From Auanema rhodensis (Eukaryota > Nematoda > Chromadorea > Rhabditida > Rhabditidae), in NCBI GenBank assembly GCA_964057225.1, contig OZ059900.1, positions 26,737,638 through 26,801,637 on the forward strand: a stretch of DNA of 64,000 nt, given 5' to 3'. The first letter of the stretch is position 1; each line of letters starts with the position of its first letter. Shown one piece after another: positions 1 to 14,510 of the stretch. A program made the position numbers and the translations under genes. The notes below the pieces were generated by a model, which was not told where the DNA came from, searched no databases, and worked only from the letters and a program-made list of their open reading frames with translations.

Positions 1-205
1 GGTTTTTGGGTGATTTGCACAATTTTTAGAATAGTTTATTTCAAAAATGACATATAGAAAATATATGGTGAGTTGATATATAAATGAAAATGTGTCATTC
101 AACAGATTATCAAGAGAGGCTTGTTACTTACTGAAATTCGGAAAAACTTATGATCTCTTAAAACTCTTGGTTTTTGGGTGATTTTCACAATTTTTAAAAT
201 AGTTT
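1..205 (+). repeat. 168-bp diverged satellite, forward orientation
   Basis: About 1.2 monomers of an AT-rich repeat of roughly 168 bp, recognisable by recurring GGTGATTTGCACAATTTTTA, ATTCAACAGATTATC and GGCTTGTTACT blocks. It has the same orientation as the copies at 45.0-50.1 kb. It carries a private variant (GTTACTTACTG where other copies have GTTACTGACTG) that recurs in inverted form near 690, so this block is the inverted partner of about 622-819. It is cut by the window edge. No coding function is seen. Confidence 0.85.
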
Positions 206-819
206 AAAACTACTCCGATACAAAAAGCTTAATTCGAATTTCTTCATTTTTGAACGAAAAACTGTATACTAACTATATTTATTTAAAACGAGTAACTATA
301 TTTTTTTAAAACGAGTAGTTAAAATTTCAACTTTTTCTAATTCAGGCAAGTAGTTGAAATTCAACTACTCCAAGATGAGTAATCTCCCAAAAAATAACAT
401 TTATACATCATTTCACAATTCAATTCGTATGTGGCATTTTTGAGATAAACTTTTTTTAAAATTATGAAATTCACCAAAAAACCCAACATTTGAAAGGTCA
501 TATGTTTTTCCAAACTTGAGTCAGTAACAAGCCCCTTCTGATAATCTGTTAAATGACACATGTTCATTCAGATATCAACTCACAATTCAATTCGTATGTG
601 TCGATTTTGAGATAAATTGTTTTAAACAATCTTGAAAATCACCCAAAAACCAAGAGTTTTAAGAGATCATAAGTTTTTCCGAATTTCAGTAAGTAACAAG
701 CCTCTCTTGATAATCTGTTGAATGACACATTTTCATTTATATATCAACTCACCAAGTATTTTCTATATGTCATTTTTGAAATAAACTATTCTAAAAATTG
801 TGCAAATCACCCAAAAACC
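1..819. repeat. Large foldback in left flank
   Basis: Positions 1 to about 198 match the reverse complement of about 622-819 almost throughout, including the private ACTTACTG variant, with about 420 bp between. This shows an inverted duplication that is younger than the divergence of the satellite monomers. The arm probably continues left of the window. Confidence 0.7.
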
Positions 820-1560
820 CAAATTTTAAAAGGTCATATGTTCTTCCAAATTTGAGTCAGTAACAAGCTTTTTGCGATAATCTGTTGAATAACACATTTT
901 GTTTCATATTTTAACCCACGATCTAGTTGCTGTGTGTCATTTTTGATTTAAACTGTTTTAAAAAACGTACAAATCACCAAAAACCAAGAGTTTTAAGAGA
1001 TCATAAGTTTTTCCGAATTTCAGTCATTAACAAGCCCCTTTTGATAACCTGTTGAATGACACTTTTCAATTCATATATCAACCCACGATATATTTTCTAT
1101 GTGTCATTTTTGAAATAAACTATTCTAAAAATTGTGCAAATCACCCAAAAACCCAAATTTTTAAAGGTCATATGTTCTTCCAAATTTGAGTCAGTAACAA
1201 GCCATTTTGCGATAATCTGTTGAATAACACATTTTGTTTCATATTTTAACCCACGATCTAGTTGCTGTGTGTCATTTTTGTTTTAAACTGTTTTAAAAAA
1301 CGTACAAATCACCAAAAACCAAGAGTTTTAAGAGATCATAAGTTTTTCCGAATTTCAGTCATTAACAAGCCCCTTTTGATAACCTGTTGAATGACACTTT
1401 TTCATTCATATATTAACCCACGATATATTTTCTATGTGTCATTTTTGAAATAAACTATTCTAAAAATTGTGCAAATCACCCAAAAACCCAAATTTTTAAA
1501 GGTCATATGTTCTTCCAAATTTGAGTCAGTAACAAGCCATTTTGCGATAATCTGTTGAAT
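206..1560 (-). repeat. 168-bp diverged satellite, reverse orientation
   Basis: About seven monomers of the 168-bp satellite in reverse orientation, preceded at 208-600 by the reverse complement of the non-monomeric tail seen at 47271-47500. Two monomer types alternate: one with TTTTAAGAGATCATAAG and one with AAAGGTCATATG. The switch from forward to reverse orientation is at about 205-209, inside a TTTAAAAC stretch. The block ends in GTTGAATAA, where the 176-bp satellite begins. A 68-codon open frame on the minus strand at 361-567 lies wholly in this repeat and is not considered a gene. Confidence 0.85.
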
Positions 1561-1597
1561 AAATTTCAAAGTCATGGTAACCATGACTTTGAAATTT
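1561..1597. repeat. 37-nt perfect palindrome at satellite edge
   Basis: Two 18-nt arms, AAATTTCAAAGTCATGGT and its reverse complement, flank a single A. Ordinary 176-bp monomers hold only the inner 13-nt palindrome CATGGTAACCATG. Here the left arm is the beginning of a reverse-oriented monomer, so satellite orientation flips exactly at this palindrome. It marks the start of the forward array. Confidence 0.9.
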
Positions 1598-1599
1598 AC

Positions 1600-4130
1600 G
1601 TGAACTTTAATTTATGCTAATTAAATGTACACGTGATGTGCACTTGGTATGTAACTCGCTTCACGTGAAAGATAAAGAGATGTGGTTTTCAAAATTAAAT
1701 TCCTCATGTCCATATTAGTCTAAAAACAAATTTTTATTGATATTGGTTCATGGTAACCATGTCTTTGAAATTTACGTGAACTTTAATTTATGCTAATTAA
1801 ATGTACACGTGATGTGCACTTGGTATGTAACTCGCTTCACGTGAAAGATAAAAAGATGCGGTTTTCAAAATTAGATTCCCCATGTCCATATTAGTCTAAA
1901 AACAAATTTTTATTGATATTGGTGCATGGTAACCATGTCTTTGAAATTTACGTGAACTTTAATTTATGCTAATTAAATGTACACGTGATGTGCACTTGGT
2001 ATGTAACTCGCTTCACGTGAAAGATAAAGAGATGCGGTTTTCAAAATTAGATTCCCCATGTCCATATTAGTCTAAAAACAATTTTTTATTGATATTGGTG
2101 CATGGTAACCATGACTTTGAAATTTACGTGAACTTTAATTTATGCTAATTAAATGTACACGTGATGTGCACTTGGTATGTAACTCGCTTCACGTGAAAGA
2201 TAAAGAGATGCGGTTTTCAAAATTAGATTCCCCATGTCCATATTAGTCTAAAAACAAATTTTTATTGATATTGGTTCATGGTAACCATGTCTTTGAAGTT
2301 TACGTGAACTTTAATTTATGCTAATTAAATGTACACGTGATGTGCATTTGGTATGTAACTCGCTTCACGTGAAAGATAAAGAGATGCGGTTTCCAAAATT
2401 AGATACCCCATGTCCATATTAGTCTAAAAACAAATTTTTATTGATATTGGTTCATGGTAACCATGACTTTGAAATTTACGTGAACTTTAATTTATGCTAA
2501 TTAAATGTACACGTGATGTGCACTTGGTATGTAACTCGCTTCACGTGAAAGATAAAGAGATGTGGTTTTCAAAATTAGATTCCCCATGTCCATATTAGTC
2601 TAAAAACAAATTTTTATTGATATTGGTTCATGGTAACCATGTCATTGAAATTTACGTGAACTTTAATTTATGCTAATTAAATGTACACGTGATGTGCACT
2701 TGGTATGTAACTCGCTTCACGTGAAAGATAAAGAGATGCGGTTTTCAAAATTAGATTCCCCATGTCCATATTAGTCTAAAAAAAAATTTTTATTGATATT
2801 GGTGCATGGTAACCATGACTTTGAAATTTACGTGAACTTTAATTTATGCTAATTAAATGTACACGTGATGTGCACTTGGTATGTAACTCGCTTCACGTGA
2901 AAGATAAAGAGATGCGGTTTTCAAAATTAGATTCCCCATGTCCATATTAGTCTAAAAACAAATTTTTATTGATATTGGTTCATGGTAACCATGACTTTGA
3001 AATTTACGTGAACTTTAATTTATGCTAATTAAATGTACACGTGATGTGCACTTGGTATGTAACTCGCTTCACGTGAAAGATAAAGAGATGCGGTTCTCAA
3101 AATTAGATTCCCCATGTCCATATTAGTCTAAAAACAAATTTTTATTGATATTGGTTCATGGTAACCATGTCTTTGAAATTTACGTGAACTTTAATTTATG
3201 CTAATTAAATGTACACGTGATGTGCACTTGGTATGTAACTCGCTTCACGTGTAAGATAAAGAGATGCGGTTTTCAAAATTAGATTCATCATGTCCATATT
3301 AGTCTAAAAACAAATTTTTATTGATATTGGTGCATGGTAACCATGACTTTGAAATTTACGTGAACTTTAATTTATGCTAATTAAATGTACACGTGATGTG
3401 CACTTGGTATGTAACTCGCTTCACGTGAAAGATAAAGAGATGCGGTTTTCAAAATTAGATTCCACATGTCCATATTAGTCTAAAAACAAATTTTTATTGA
3501 TATTGGTTCATGGTAACCATGTCTTTGAAGTTTACGTGAACTTTAATTTATGCTAATTAAATGTACACGTGATGTGCATTTGGTATGTAACTCGCTTCAC
3601 GTGAAAGATAAAGAGATGCGGTTTCCAAAATTAGATTCCCCATGTCCATATTAGTCTAAAAACAAATTTTTATTGATATTGGTTCATGGTAACCATGACT
3701 TTGAAATTTACGTGAACTTTAATTTATGCTAATTAAATGTACACGTGATGTGCACTTGGTATGTAACTCGCTTCACGTGAAAGATAAAGAGATGTGGTTT
3801 TCAAAATTAGATTCCCCATGTCCATATTAGTCTAAAAACAAATTTTTATTGATGTTGGTTCATGGTAACCATGTCATTGAAATTTACGTGAACTTTAATT
3901 TATGCTAATTAAATGTACACGTGATGTGCACTTGGTATGTAACTCGCTTCACGTGAAAGATAAAGAGATGCGGTTTTCAAAATTAGATTCCCCATGTCCA
4001 TATTAGTCTAAAAAAAAATTTTTATTGATATTGGTGCATGGTAACCATGACTTTGAAATTTACGTGAACTTTAATTTATGCTAATTAAATGTACACGTGA
4101 TGTGCACTTGGTATGTAACTCGCTTCACGT
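1600..4130 (+). repeat. Higher-order repeat, 7 monomers (1232 bp)
   Basis: Diagnostic variants recur 1232 bp apart: GTCATTGAAA at 2641 and 3873, CTTTGAAGTT at 2291 and 3523, and the extended A run before ATTTTTATT near 2781 and 4013. This is a duplicated block of seven monomers. Edges are approximate. Confidence 0.8.
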
Positions 4131-7100
4131 GTAAGATAAAGAGATGCGGTTTTCAAAATTAGATTCATCATGTCCATATTAGTCTAAAAACAAATTTTTA
4201 TTGATATTGGTGCATGGTAACCATGACTTTGAAATTTACGTGAACTTTAATTTATGCTAATTAAATGTACACGTGATGTGCCCTTGGTATGTAACTCGCT
4301 TCACGTGAAAGATAAAGAGATGCGGTTTTCAAACTTAGATTCCCCATGTCCATATTAGTCTAAAAACAAATTTTTATTGATATTGGTTCATGGTAACCAT
4401 GACTTTGAAATTTACGTGAACTTTAATTTATGCTAATTAAATGTACACGTGATGTGCACTTGGTATGTAACTCGCTTCACGTGAAAGATAAAGAGATGCG
4501 GTTTTCAAAATTAGATTCCCCATGTCCATATTAGTCTAAAAACAAATTTTTATTGATATTGGTTCATGGTAACCATGACTTTGAAATTTACGTGAACTTT
4601 AATTTATGCTAATTAAATGTACACGTGATGTGCACTTGGTATGTAACTCGCTTCACGTGAAAGATAAAGAGATGCGGTTTTCGAAATTAGATTCCCCATG
4701 TCCATATTAGTCTAAAAACAAATTTTTATTGATATTGGTTCATGGTAACCATGTCTTTGAAATTTACGTGAACTTTAATTTATGCTAATTAAATGTACAC
4801 GTGATGTGCACTTGGTATGTAACTCGCTTCACGTGAAAGATAAAGAGATGCGGTTTTCAAAATTAGATTCCCCATGTCCATATTAGTCTAAAAACAAATT
4901 TTTATTGATATTGGTGCATGGTAACCATGACTTTGAAATTTACGTGAACTTTAATTTATGCTAATTAAATGTACACGTGATGTGCACTTGGTATGTAACT
5001 CGCTTCACGTGAAAGATAAAGAGATGCGGTTTTCGAAATTAGATTCCCCATGTCCATATTAGTCTAAAAACAAATTTTTATTGATATTGGTTCATGGTAA
5101 CCATGTCTTTGAAGTTTACGTGAACTTTAATTTATGCTAATTAAATGTACAAGTGATGTGCATTTGGTATGTAACTCGCTTCACGTGAAAGATAAAGAGA
5201 TGCGGTTTTCAAAATTAGATTCCCCATGTCCATATTAGTCTAAAAACAAATTTTTATTGATATTGGTTCATGGTAACCATGTCTTTGAAATTTACGTGAA
5301 CTTTAATTTATGCTAATTAAATGTACACGTGATGTGCACTTGGTATGTAACTCGCTTCACGTGAAAGATAAAGAGATGCGGTTTTCAAAATTAGATTCCC
5401 CATGTCCATATTAGTCTAAAAACAAATTTTTATTGATATTGGTGCATGGTAACCATGACTTTGAAATTTACGTGAACTTTAATTTATGCTAATTAAATGT
5501 ACACGTGATGTACACTTGGTATGTAACTCGCTTCACGTGAAAGATAAAGAGATGCGGTTTCCAAAATTGGATTCCCCATGTCCATATTAGTCTAAAAACA
5601 AATTTTTATTGATATTGGTTCATGGTAACCATGACTTTGAAATTTACGTGAACTTTAATTTATGCTAATTAAATGTACAAGTGATGTACACTTGGTATGT
5701 AACTCGCTTCACGTGAAAGATAAAAAGATGCGGTTTTCAAAATTAGATTCCCCATGTCCATATTAGTCTAAAAACAAATTTTTATTGATATTGGTTCATG
5801 GTAACCATGTCTTTGAAATTTACGTGAACTTTAATTTATGCTAATTAAATGTACACGTGATGTGCACTTGGTATGTAACTCGCTTCACGTGAAAGATAAC
5901 GAGATGTGGTTTTCAAAATTAGATTCCCCATGTCCATATTAGTCTAAAAACAAATTTTTATTGATATTGGTTCATGGTAACCATGTCTTTGAAATTTACG
6001 TGAACTTTAATTTATGCTAATTAAATGTACACGTGATGTGCACTTGGTATGTAACTCGCTTCACGTGTAAGATAAAGAGATGCGGTTTTCAAAATTAGAT
6101 TCATCATGTCCATATTAGTCTAAAAACAAATTTTTATTGATATTGGTGCATGGTAACCATGACTTTGAAATTTAAGTGAACTTTAATTTATGCTAATTAA
6201 ATGTACACGTGATGTGCCCTTGGTATGTAACTCGCTTCACGTGAAAGATAAAGAGATGCGGTTTTCAAACTTAGATTCCCCATGTCCATATTAGTCTAAA
6301 AACAAATTTTTATTGATATTGGTTCATGGTAACCATGACTTTGAAATTTACGTGAACTTTAATTTATGCTAATTAAATGTACACGTGATGTGCATTTGGT
6401 ATGTAACTCGCTTCACGTGAAAGATAAAGAGATGCGGTTTTCAAAATTAGATTCCCCATGTCCATATTAGTCTAAAAACAAATTTTTATTGATATTGGTT
6501 CATGGTAACCATGTCTTTGAAGTTTACGTGAACTTTAATTTATGCTAATTAAATGTACACGTGATGTGCACTTGGTATGTAACTCGCTTCACGTGAAAGA
6601 TAAAGAGATGCGGTTTTCAAAATTAGATTCCCCATGTCCATATTAGTCTAAAAACAAATTTTTATTGATATTGGTGCATGGTAACCATGTCTTTGAAGTT
6701 TACGTGAACTTTAATTTATGCTAATTAAATGTACACGTGATGTGCACTTGGTATGTAACTCGCTTCACGTGAAAGATAAAGAGATGCGGTTTTCAAAATT
6801 AGATTCCCCATGTCCATATTAGTCTAAAAACAAATTTTTATTGATATTGGTGCATGGTAACCATGTCTTTGAAGTTTACGTGAACTTTAATTTATGCTAA
6901 TTAAATGTACACGTGATGTGCACTTGGTATGTAACTCGCTTCACGTGAAAGATAAAGAGATGCGGTTTTCAAAATTAGATTCCCCATGTCCATATTAGTC
7001 TAAAAACAAATTTTTTTGATATTGGTTCATGGTAACCATGTCTTTGAAATTTACGTGAACTTTAATTTATGCTAATTAAATGTACACGTGATGTGCACTT

Positions 7101-8169
7101 GGTATGTAACTCGCTTCACGTGAAAGATAAAGAGATGCGGTTTTCAAAATTAGATTCCCCATGTCCATATTAGTCTAAAAACAAATTTTTTTGATATTGG
7201 TTCATGGTAACCATGTCTTTGAAATTTACGTGAACTTTAATTTATGCTAATTAAATGTACACGTGATGTGCACTTGGTATGTAACTCGCTTCACGTGAAA
7301 GATAAAGAGATGCGGTTTTCGAAATTAGATTCCCCATGTCCATATTAGTCTAAAAACAAGTTTTCATTGATATTGGTTCATGGTAACCATGTCTTTGAAA
7401 TTTACGTGAACTTTAATTTATGCTAATTAAATGTACACGTGATGTGCACTTGGTATGTAACTCGCTTCACGTGAAAGATAAAGAGATGCGGTTTTCGAAA
7501 TTAGATTCCCCATGTTCGTATTAGTCTAAAAACAAATTTTTATTGATATTGGTTCATGGTAACCATGTCTTTGAAATTTACGTGAACTTTAATTTATGCT
7601 AATTAAATGTACACGTGATGTGCACTTGGTATGTAACTCGCTTCACGTGAAAGATAAAGAGATGCGGTTTTCAAAATTAGATTCCCCATGTCCATATTAG
7701 TCTAAAAACAAATTTTTATTGATATTGGTGCATGGTAACCATGACTTTGAAATTTACGTGAACTTTAATTTATGCTAATTAAATGTACACGTGATGTACA
7801 CTTGGTATGTAACTCGCTTCACGTGAAAGATAAAGAGATGTGGTTTTCAAAATTGGATTCCCCATGTCCATATTAGTCTAAAAACAAATTTTTATTGATA
7901 TTGGTTCATGGTAACCATGACTTTGAAATTTACGTGAACTTTAATTTATGCTAATTAAATGTACAAGTGATGTACACTTGGTATGTAACTCGCTTCACGT
8001 GAAAGATAAAAAGATGCGGTTTTCAAAATTAGATTCCCCATGTCCATATTAGTCTAAAAACAAATTTTTATTGATATTGGTTCATGGTAACCATGTCTTT
8101 GAAATTTACGTGAACTTTAATTTATGATAATTAAATGTAAACGTGATGTGCACTTGGTATGTAACTCGC

Positions 8170-10950
8170 TTCACGTGTAAGATAAAGAGATGTGGTTTTC
8201 AAAATTAGATTCATCATGTCCATATTAGTCTAAAAACAAATTTTTATTGATATTGGTGCATGGTAACCATGACTTTGAAATTTACGTGAACTTTAATTTA
8301 TGCTAATTAAATGTACACGTGATGTGCCCTTGGTATGTAACTCGCTTCACGTGAAAGATAAAGAGATGCGGTTTTCAAACTTAGATTCCCCATGTCCATA
8401 TTAGTCTAAAAACAAATTTTTATTGATATTGGTTCATGGTAACCATGACTTTGAAATTTACGTGAACTTTAATTTATGCTAATTAAATGTACACGTGATG
8501 TGCACTTGGTATGTAACTCGCTTCACGTGAAAGATAAAGAGATGCGGTTCTCAAAATTAGATTCCCCATGTCCATCTTAGTCTAAAAACAAATTTTTATT
8601 GATATTGGTGCATGGTAACCATGACTTTGAAATTTACGTGAACTTTAATTTATGCTAATTAAATGTACACGTGATGTGCACTTGGTATGTAACTCGCTTC
8701 ACGTGAAAGATAAAGAGATGCGGTTTTCAAAATTAGATTCCCCATGTCCATATTAGTCTAAAAACAAATTTTTATTGATATTGGTTCATGGTAACCATGT
8801 CTTTGAAGTTTACGTGAACTTTAATTTATGCTAATTAAATGTACACGTGATGTGCATTTGGTATGTAACTCGCTTCACGTGAAAGATAAAGAGATGCGGT
8901 TTTCAAAATTAGATTCCCCATGTCCATATTAGTCTAAAAACAAATTTTTATTGATATTGGTTCATGGTAACCATGTCTTTGAAGTTTACGTGAACTTTAA
9001 TTTATGCTAATTAAATGTACACGTGATGTGCACTTGGTATGTAACTCGCTTCACGTGAAAGATAAAGAGATGCGGTTTTCAAAATTAGATTCCCCATGTC
9101 CATATTAGTCTAAAAACAAATTTTTATTGATATTGGTGCATGGTAACCATGACTTTGAAATTTACGTGAACTTTAATTTATGCTAATTAAATGTACACGT
9201 GATGTGCACTTGGTATGTAACTCGCTTCACGTGAAAGATAAAGAGATGCGGTTTTCAAAATTAGATTCCCCATGTCCATATTAGTCTAAAAACAAATTTT
9301 TATTGATATTGGTTCATGGTAACCATGACTTTGAAATTTACGTGAACTTTAATTTATGCTAATTAAATGTACACGTGATGTGCACTTGGTATGTAACTCG
9401 CTTCACGTGTAAGATAAAGAGATGTGGTTTTCAAAATTAGATTCATCATGTCCATATTAGTCTAAAAACAAATTTTTATTGATATTGGTGCATGGTAACC
9501 ATGACTTTGAAATTTACGTGAACTTTAATTTATGCTAATTAAATGTACACGTGATGTACACTTGGTATGTAACTCGCTTCACGTGAAAGATAAAGAGATG
9601 CGGTTTTCAAAATTGGATTCCCCATGTCCATATTAGTCTAAAAACAAATTTTTATTGATATTGGTTCATGGTAACCATGACTTTGAAATTTACGTGAACT
9701 TTAATTTATGCTAATTAAATGTACAAGTGATGTACACTTGGTATGTAACTCGCTTCACGTGAAAGATAAAAAGATGCGGTTTTCAAAATTAGATTCCCCA
9801 TGTCCATATTAGTCTAAAAACAAATTTTTATTGATATTGGTTCATGGTAACCATGTCTTTGAAATTTACGTGAACTTTAATTTATGCTAATTAAATGTAC
9901 ACGTGATGTGCACTTGGTATGTAACTCGCTTCACGTGTAAGATAAAGAGATGTGGTTTTCAAAATTAGATTCATCATGTCCATATTAGTCTAAAAACAAA
10001 TTTTTATTGATATTGGTGCATGGTAACCATGACTTTGAAATTTACGTGAACTTTAATTTATGCTAATTAAATGTACACGTGATGTGCCCTTGGTATGTAA
10101 CTCGCTTCACGTGAAAGATAAAGAGATGCGGTTTTCAAACTTAGATTCCCCATGTCCATATTAGTCTAAAAACAAATTTTTATTGATATTGGTTCATGGT
10201 AACCATGACTTTGAAATTTACGTGAACTTTAATTTATGCTAATTAAATGTACACGTGATGTGCACTTGGTATGTAACTCGCTTCACGTGAAAGATAAAGA
10301 GATGCGGTTCTCAAAATTAGATTCCCCATGTCCATCTTAGTCTAAAAACAAATTTTTATTGATATTGGTGCATGGTAACCATGACTTTGAAATTTACGTG
10401 AACTTTAATTTATGCTAATTAAATGTACACGTGATGTGCACTTGGTATGTAACTCGCTTCACGTGAAAGATAAAGAGATGCGGTTTTCAAAATTAGATTC
10501 CCCATGTCCATATTAGTCTAAAAACAAATTTTTATTGATATTGGTTCATGGTAACCATGTCTTTGAAGTTTACGTGAACTTTAATTTATGCTAATTAAAT
10601 GTACACGTGATGTGCATTTGGTATGTAACTCGCTTCACGTGAAAGATAAAGAGATGCGGTTTTCAAAATTAGATTCCCCATGTCCATATTAGTCTAAAAA
10701 CAAATTTTTATTGATATTGGTTCATGGTAACCATGTCTTTGAAGTTTACGTGAACTTTAATTTATGCTAATTAAATGTACACGTGATGTGCACTTGGTAT
10801 GTAACTCGCTTCACGTGAAAGATAAAGAGATGCGGTTTTCAAAATTAGATTCCCCATGTCCATATTAGTCTAAAAACAAATTTTTATTGATATTGGTGCA
10901 TGGTAACCATGACTTTGGAATTTACGTGAACTTTAATTTATGCTAATTAA
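8170..10950 (+). repeat. Higher-order repeat, 10 monomers (1760 bp)
   Basis: The private variant TCCATCTTAG is at 8571 and 10331, GATGTGCCCT at 8321 and 10081, and CACGTGTAAG with ATTCATCATG near 8177 and 9937, each pair 1760 bp apart. A ten-monomer block was duplicated in tandem. Edges are approximate. Confidence 0.8.
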
Positions 10951-12039
10951 ATGTACACGTGATGTGCACTTGGTATGTAACTCGCTTCACGTGAAAGATA
11001 AAGAGATGCGGTTTTCAAAATTAGATTCCCCATGTCCATATTAGTCTAAAAACAAATTTTTATTGATATTGGTTCATGGTAACCATGACTTTGAAATTTA
11101 CGTGAACTTTAATTTATGCTAATTAAATGTACACGTGATGTGCCCTTGGTATGTAACTCGCTTCACGTGAAAGATAAAGAGATGCGGTTTTCAAAATTAG
11201 ATTCCCCATGTCCATATTAGTCTAAAAACAAATTTTTATTGATATTGGTGCATGGTAACCATGACTTTGAAATTTACGTGAACTTTAATTTATGCTAATT
11301 AAATGTACACGTGATGTACACTTGGTATGTAACTCGCTTCACGTGAAAGATAAAGAGATGCGGTTTTCAAAATTAGATTCCCCATGTCCATATTAGTCTA
11401 AAAACAAATTTTTATTGATATTGGTTCATGGTAACCATGACTTTGAAATTTACGTGAACTTTAATTTATGTTAATTAAATGTACAAGTGATGTACACTTG
11501 GTATGTAACTCGCTTCACGTGAAAGATAAAAAGATGCGGTTTCCAAAATTAGATTCCCCATGTCCATATTAGTCTAAAAACAAATTTTTATTGATATTGG
11601 TTCATGGTAACCATGTCTTTGAAATTTACGTGAACTTTAATTTATGCTAATTAAATGTACACGTGATGTGCACTTGGTATGTAACTCGCTTCACGTGAAA
11701 GATAAAGAGATGCGGTTTTCAAAATTAGATTCCCCATGTCCATATTAGTCTAAAAACAAATTTTTATTGATATTGGTGCATGGTAACCATGACTTTGAAA
11801 TTTACGTGAACTTTAATTTATGCTAATTAAATGTACACGTGATGTGCCCTTGGTATGTAACTCGCTTCACGTGAAAGATAAAGAGATGCGGTTTTCAAAC
11901 TTAGATTCCCCATGTCCATATTAGTCTAAAAACAAATTTTTATTGATATTGGTTCATGGTAACCATGACTTTGAAATTTACGTGAACTTTAATTTATGCT
12001 AATTAAATGTACACGTGATGTGCCCTTGGTATGTAACTC

Positions 12040-13480
12040 GCTTCACGTGAAAGATAAAGAGATGCGGTTCTCAAAATTAGATTCCCCAAGTCCATATTAG
12101 TCTAAAAACAAATTTTTATTGATATTGGTTCATGGTAACCATGTCTTTGAAGTTTACGTGAACTTTAATTTATGCTAATTAAATGTACACGTGATGTGCA
12201 CTTGGTATGTAACTCGCTTCACGTGAAAGATAAAGAGATGCGGTTTTCAAAATTAGATTCCCCATGTCCATATTAGTCTAAAAACAAATTTTTATTGATA
12301 TTGGTGCATGGTAACCATGACTTTGAAATTTACGTGAACTTTAATTTATGCTAATTAAATGTACACGTGATGTGCACTTGGTATGTAACTCGCTTCACGT
12401 GAAAGATAAAGAGATGCGGTTTTCAAAATTAGATTCCCCATGTCCATATTAGTCTAAAAACAAATTTTTTTGATATTGGTTCATGGTAACCATGTCTTTG
12501 AAATTTACGTGAACTTTAATTTATGCTAATTAAATGTACACGTGATGTGCACTTGGTATGTAACTCGCTTCACGTGAAAGATAAAGAGATGCGGTTTTCA
12601 AAATTAGATTCCCCATGTCCATATTAGTCTAAAAACAAATTTTTATTGATATTGGTTCATGGTAACCATGACTTTGAAATTTACGTGAACTTTAATTTAT
12701 GCTAATTAAATGTACACGTGATGTGCCCTTGGTATGTAACTCGCTTCACGTGAAAGATAAAGAGATGCGGTTCTCAAAATTAGATTCCCCAAGTCCATAT
12801 TAGTCTAAAAACAAATTTTTATTGATATTGGTTCATGGTAACCATGTCTTTGAAGTTTACGTGAACTTTAATTTATGCTAATTAAATGTACACGTGATGT
12901 GCACTTGGTATGTAACTCGCTTCACGTGAAAGATAAAGAGATGCGGTTTTCAAAATTAGATTCCCCATGTCCATATTAGTCTAAAAACAAATTTTTATTG
13001 ATATTGGTGCATGGTAACCATGACTTTGAAATTTACGTGAACTTTAATTTATGCTAATTAAATGTACACGTGATGTGCACTTGGTATGTAACTCGCTTCA
13101 CGTGAAAGATAAAGAGATGCGGTTTTCAAAATTAGATTCCCCATGTCCATATTAGTCTAAAAACAAATTTTTTTGATATTGGTTCATGGTAACCATGTCT
13201 TTGAAATTTACGTGAACTTTAATTTATGCTAATTAAATGTACACGTGATGTGCACTTGGTATGTAACTCGCTTCACGTGAAAGATAAAGAGATGCGGTTT
13301 TCAAAATTAGATTCCCCATGTCCATATTAGTCTAAAAACAAATTTTTATTGATATTGGTTCATGGTAACCATGACTTTGAAATTTACGTGAACTTTAATT
13401 TATGCTAATTAAATGTACACGTGATGTGCACTTGGTATGTAACTCGCTTCACGTGAAAGATAAAGAGATGTGGTTTTTAA
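12040..13480 (+). repeat. Higher-order repeat, 4 monomers (703 bp)
   Basis: ATTCCCCAAG is at 12081 and 12784, and the seven-T deletion variant near 12465 and 13168, both 703 bp apart. The period is four monomers less one base, because each unit contains one 175-bp monomer. Confidence 0.8.
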
Positions 13481-13979
13481 AATTAGATTCCCCATGTTCA
13501 TATTAGTCTAAAAACAAATTTTTATTGATATTGGTTCATGGTAACCATGACTTTGAAATTTACGTGAACTTTAATTTATGCTAATTAAATGTACACGTGA
13601 TGTGCACTTGGTATGTAACTCGCTTCACGTGAAAGATAAAGAGATGCGGTTCTCAAAATTAGATTCCCCAAGTCCATATTAGTCTAAAAACAAATTTTTA
13701 TTGATATTGGTTCATGGTAACCATGTCTTTGAAATTTACGTGAACTTTAATTTATGCTAATTAAATGTACACGTGATGTGCACTTGGTATGTAACTCGCT
13801 TCACGTGAAAGATAAAAAGATGCGGTTTCCAAAATTAGATTCCCCATGTCCATATTAGTCTAAAAACAAATTTTTATTGATATTGGTTCATGGTAACCAT
13901 GTCTTTGAAATTTACGTGAACTTTAATTTATGCTAATTAAATGTACACGTGATGTGCACTTGGTATGTAACTCGCTTCA

Positions 13980-14510
13980 CGTGAAAGATAACGAGATGTG
14001 GTTTTCAAAATTAGATTCCCCATGTCCATATTAGTCTAAAAACAAATTTTTATTGATATTGGTTCATGGTAACCATGTCTTTGAAATTTACGTGAACTTT
14101 AATTTATGCTAATTAAATGTACACGTGATGTGCACTTGGTATGTAACTCGCTTCACGTGAAAGATAACGAGATGTGGTTTTCAAAATTAGATTCCCCATG
14201 TCCATATTAGTCTAAAAACAAATTTTTATTGATATTGGTTCATGGTAACCATGTCTTTGAAATTTACGTGAACTTTAATTTATGCTAATTAAATGTACAC
14301 GTGATGTGCACTTGGTATGTAACTCGCTTCACGTGAAAGATAACGAGATGTGGTTTTCAAAATTAGATTCCCCATGTCCATATTAGTCTAAAAACAAATT
14401 TTTATTGATATTGGTTCATGGTAACCATGTCTTTGAAATTTACGTGAACTTTAATTTATGCTAATTAAATGTACACGTGATGTGCACTTGGTATGTAACT
14501 CGCTTCACGT
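13980..14510 (+). repeat. Run of three near-identical 176-bp monomers
   Basis: Three consecutive monomers carry the same rare GATAACGAGATGTGG variant (near 13989, 14165 and 14341). Elsewhere this variant occurs once per higher-order unit. This fits a recent local monomer triplication. Confidence 0.75.

Noticed and set aside
361-567. 68-codon frame (minus), also at 47138-47344 and 49467-49673 (plus)
   Set aside because: It recurs because the DNA is duplicated. It runs through 168-bp satellite monomers and the palindromic tail, so it has no support as a gene.
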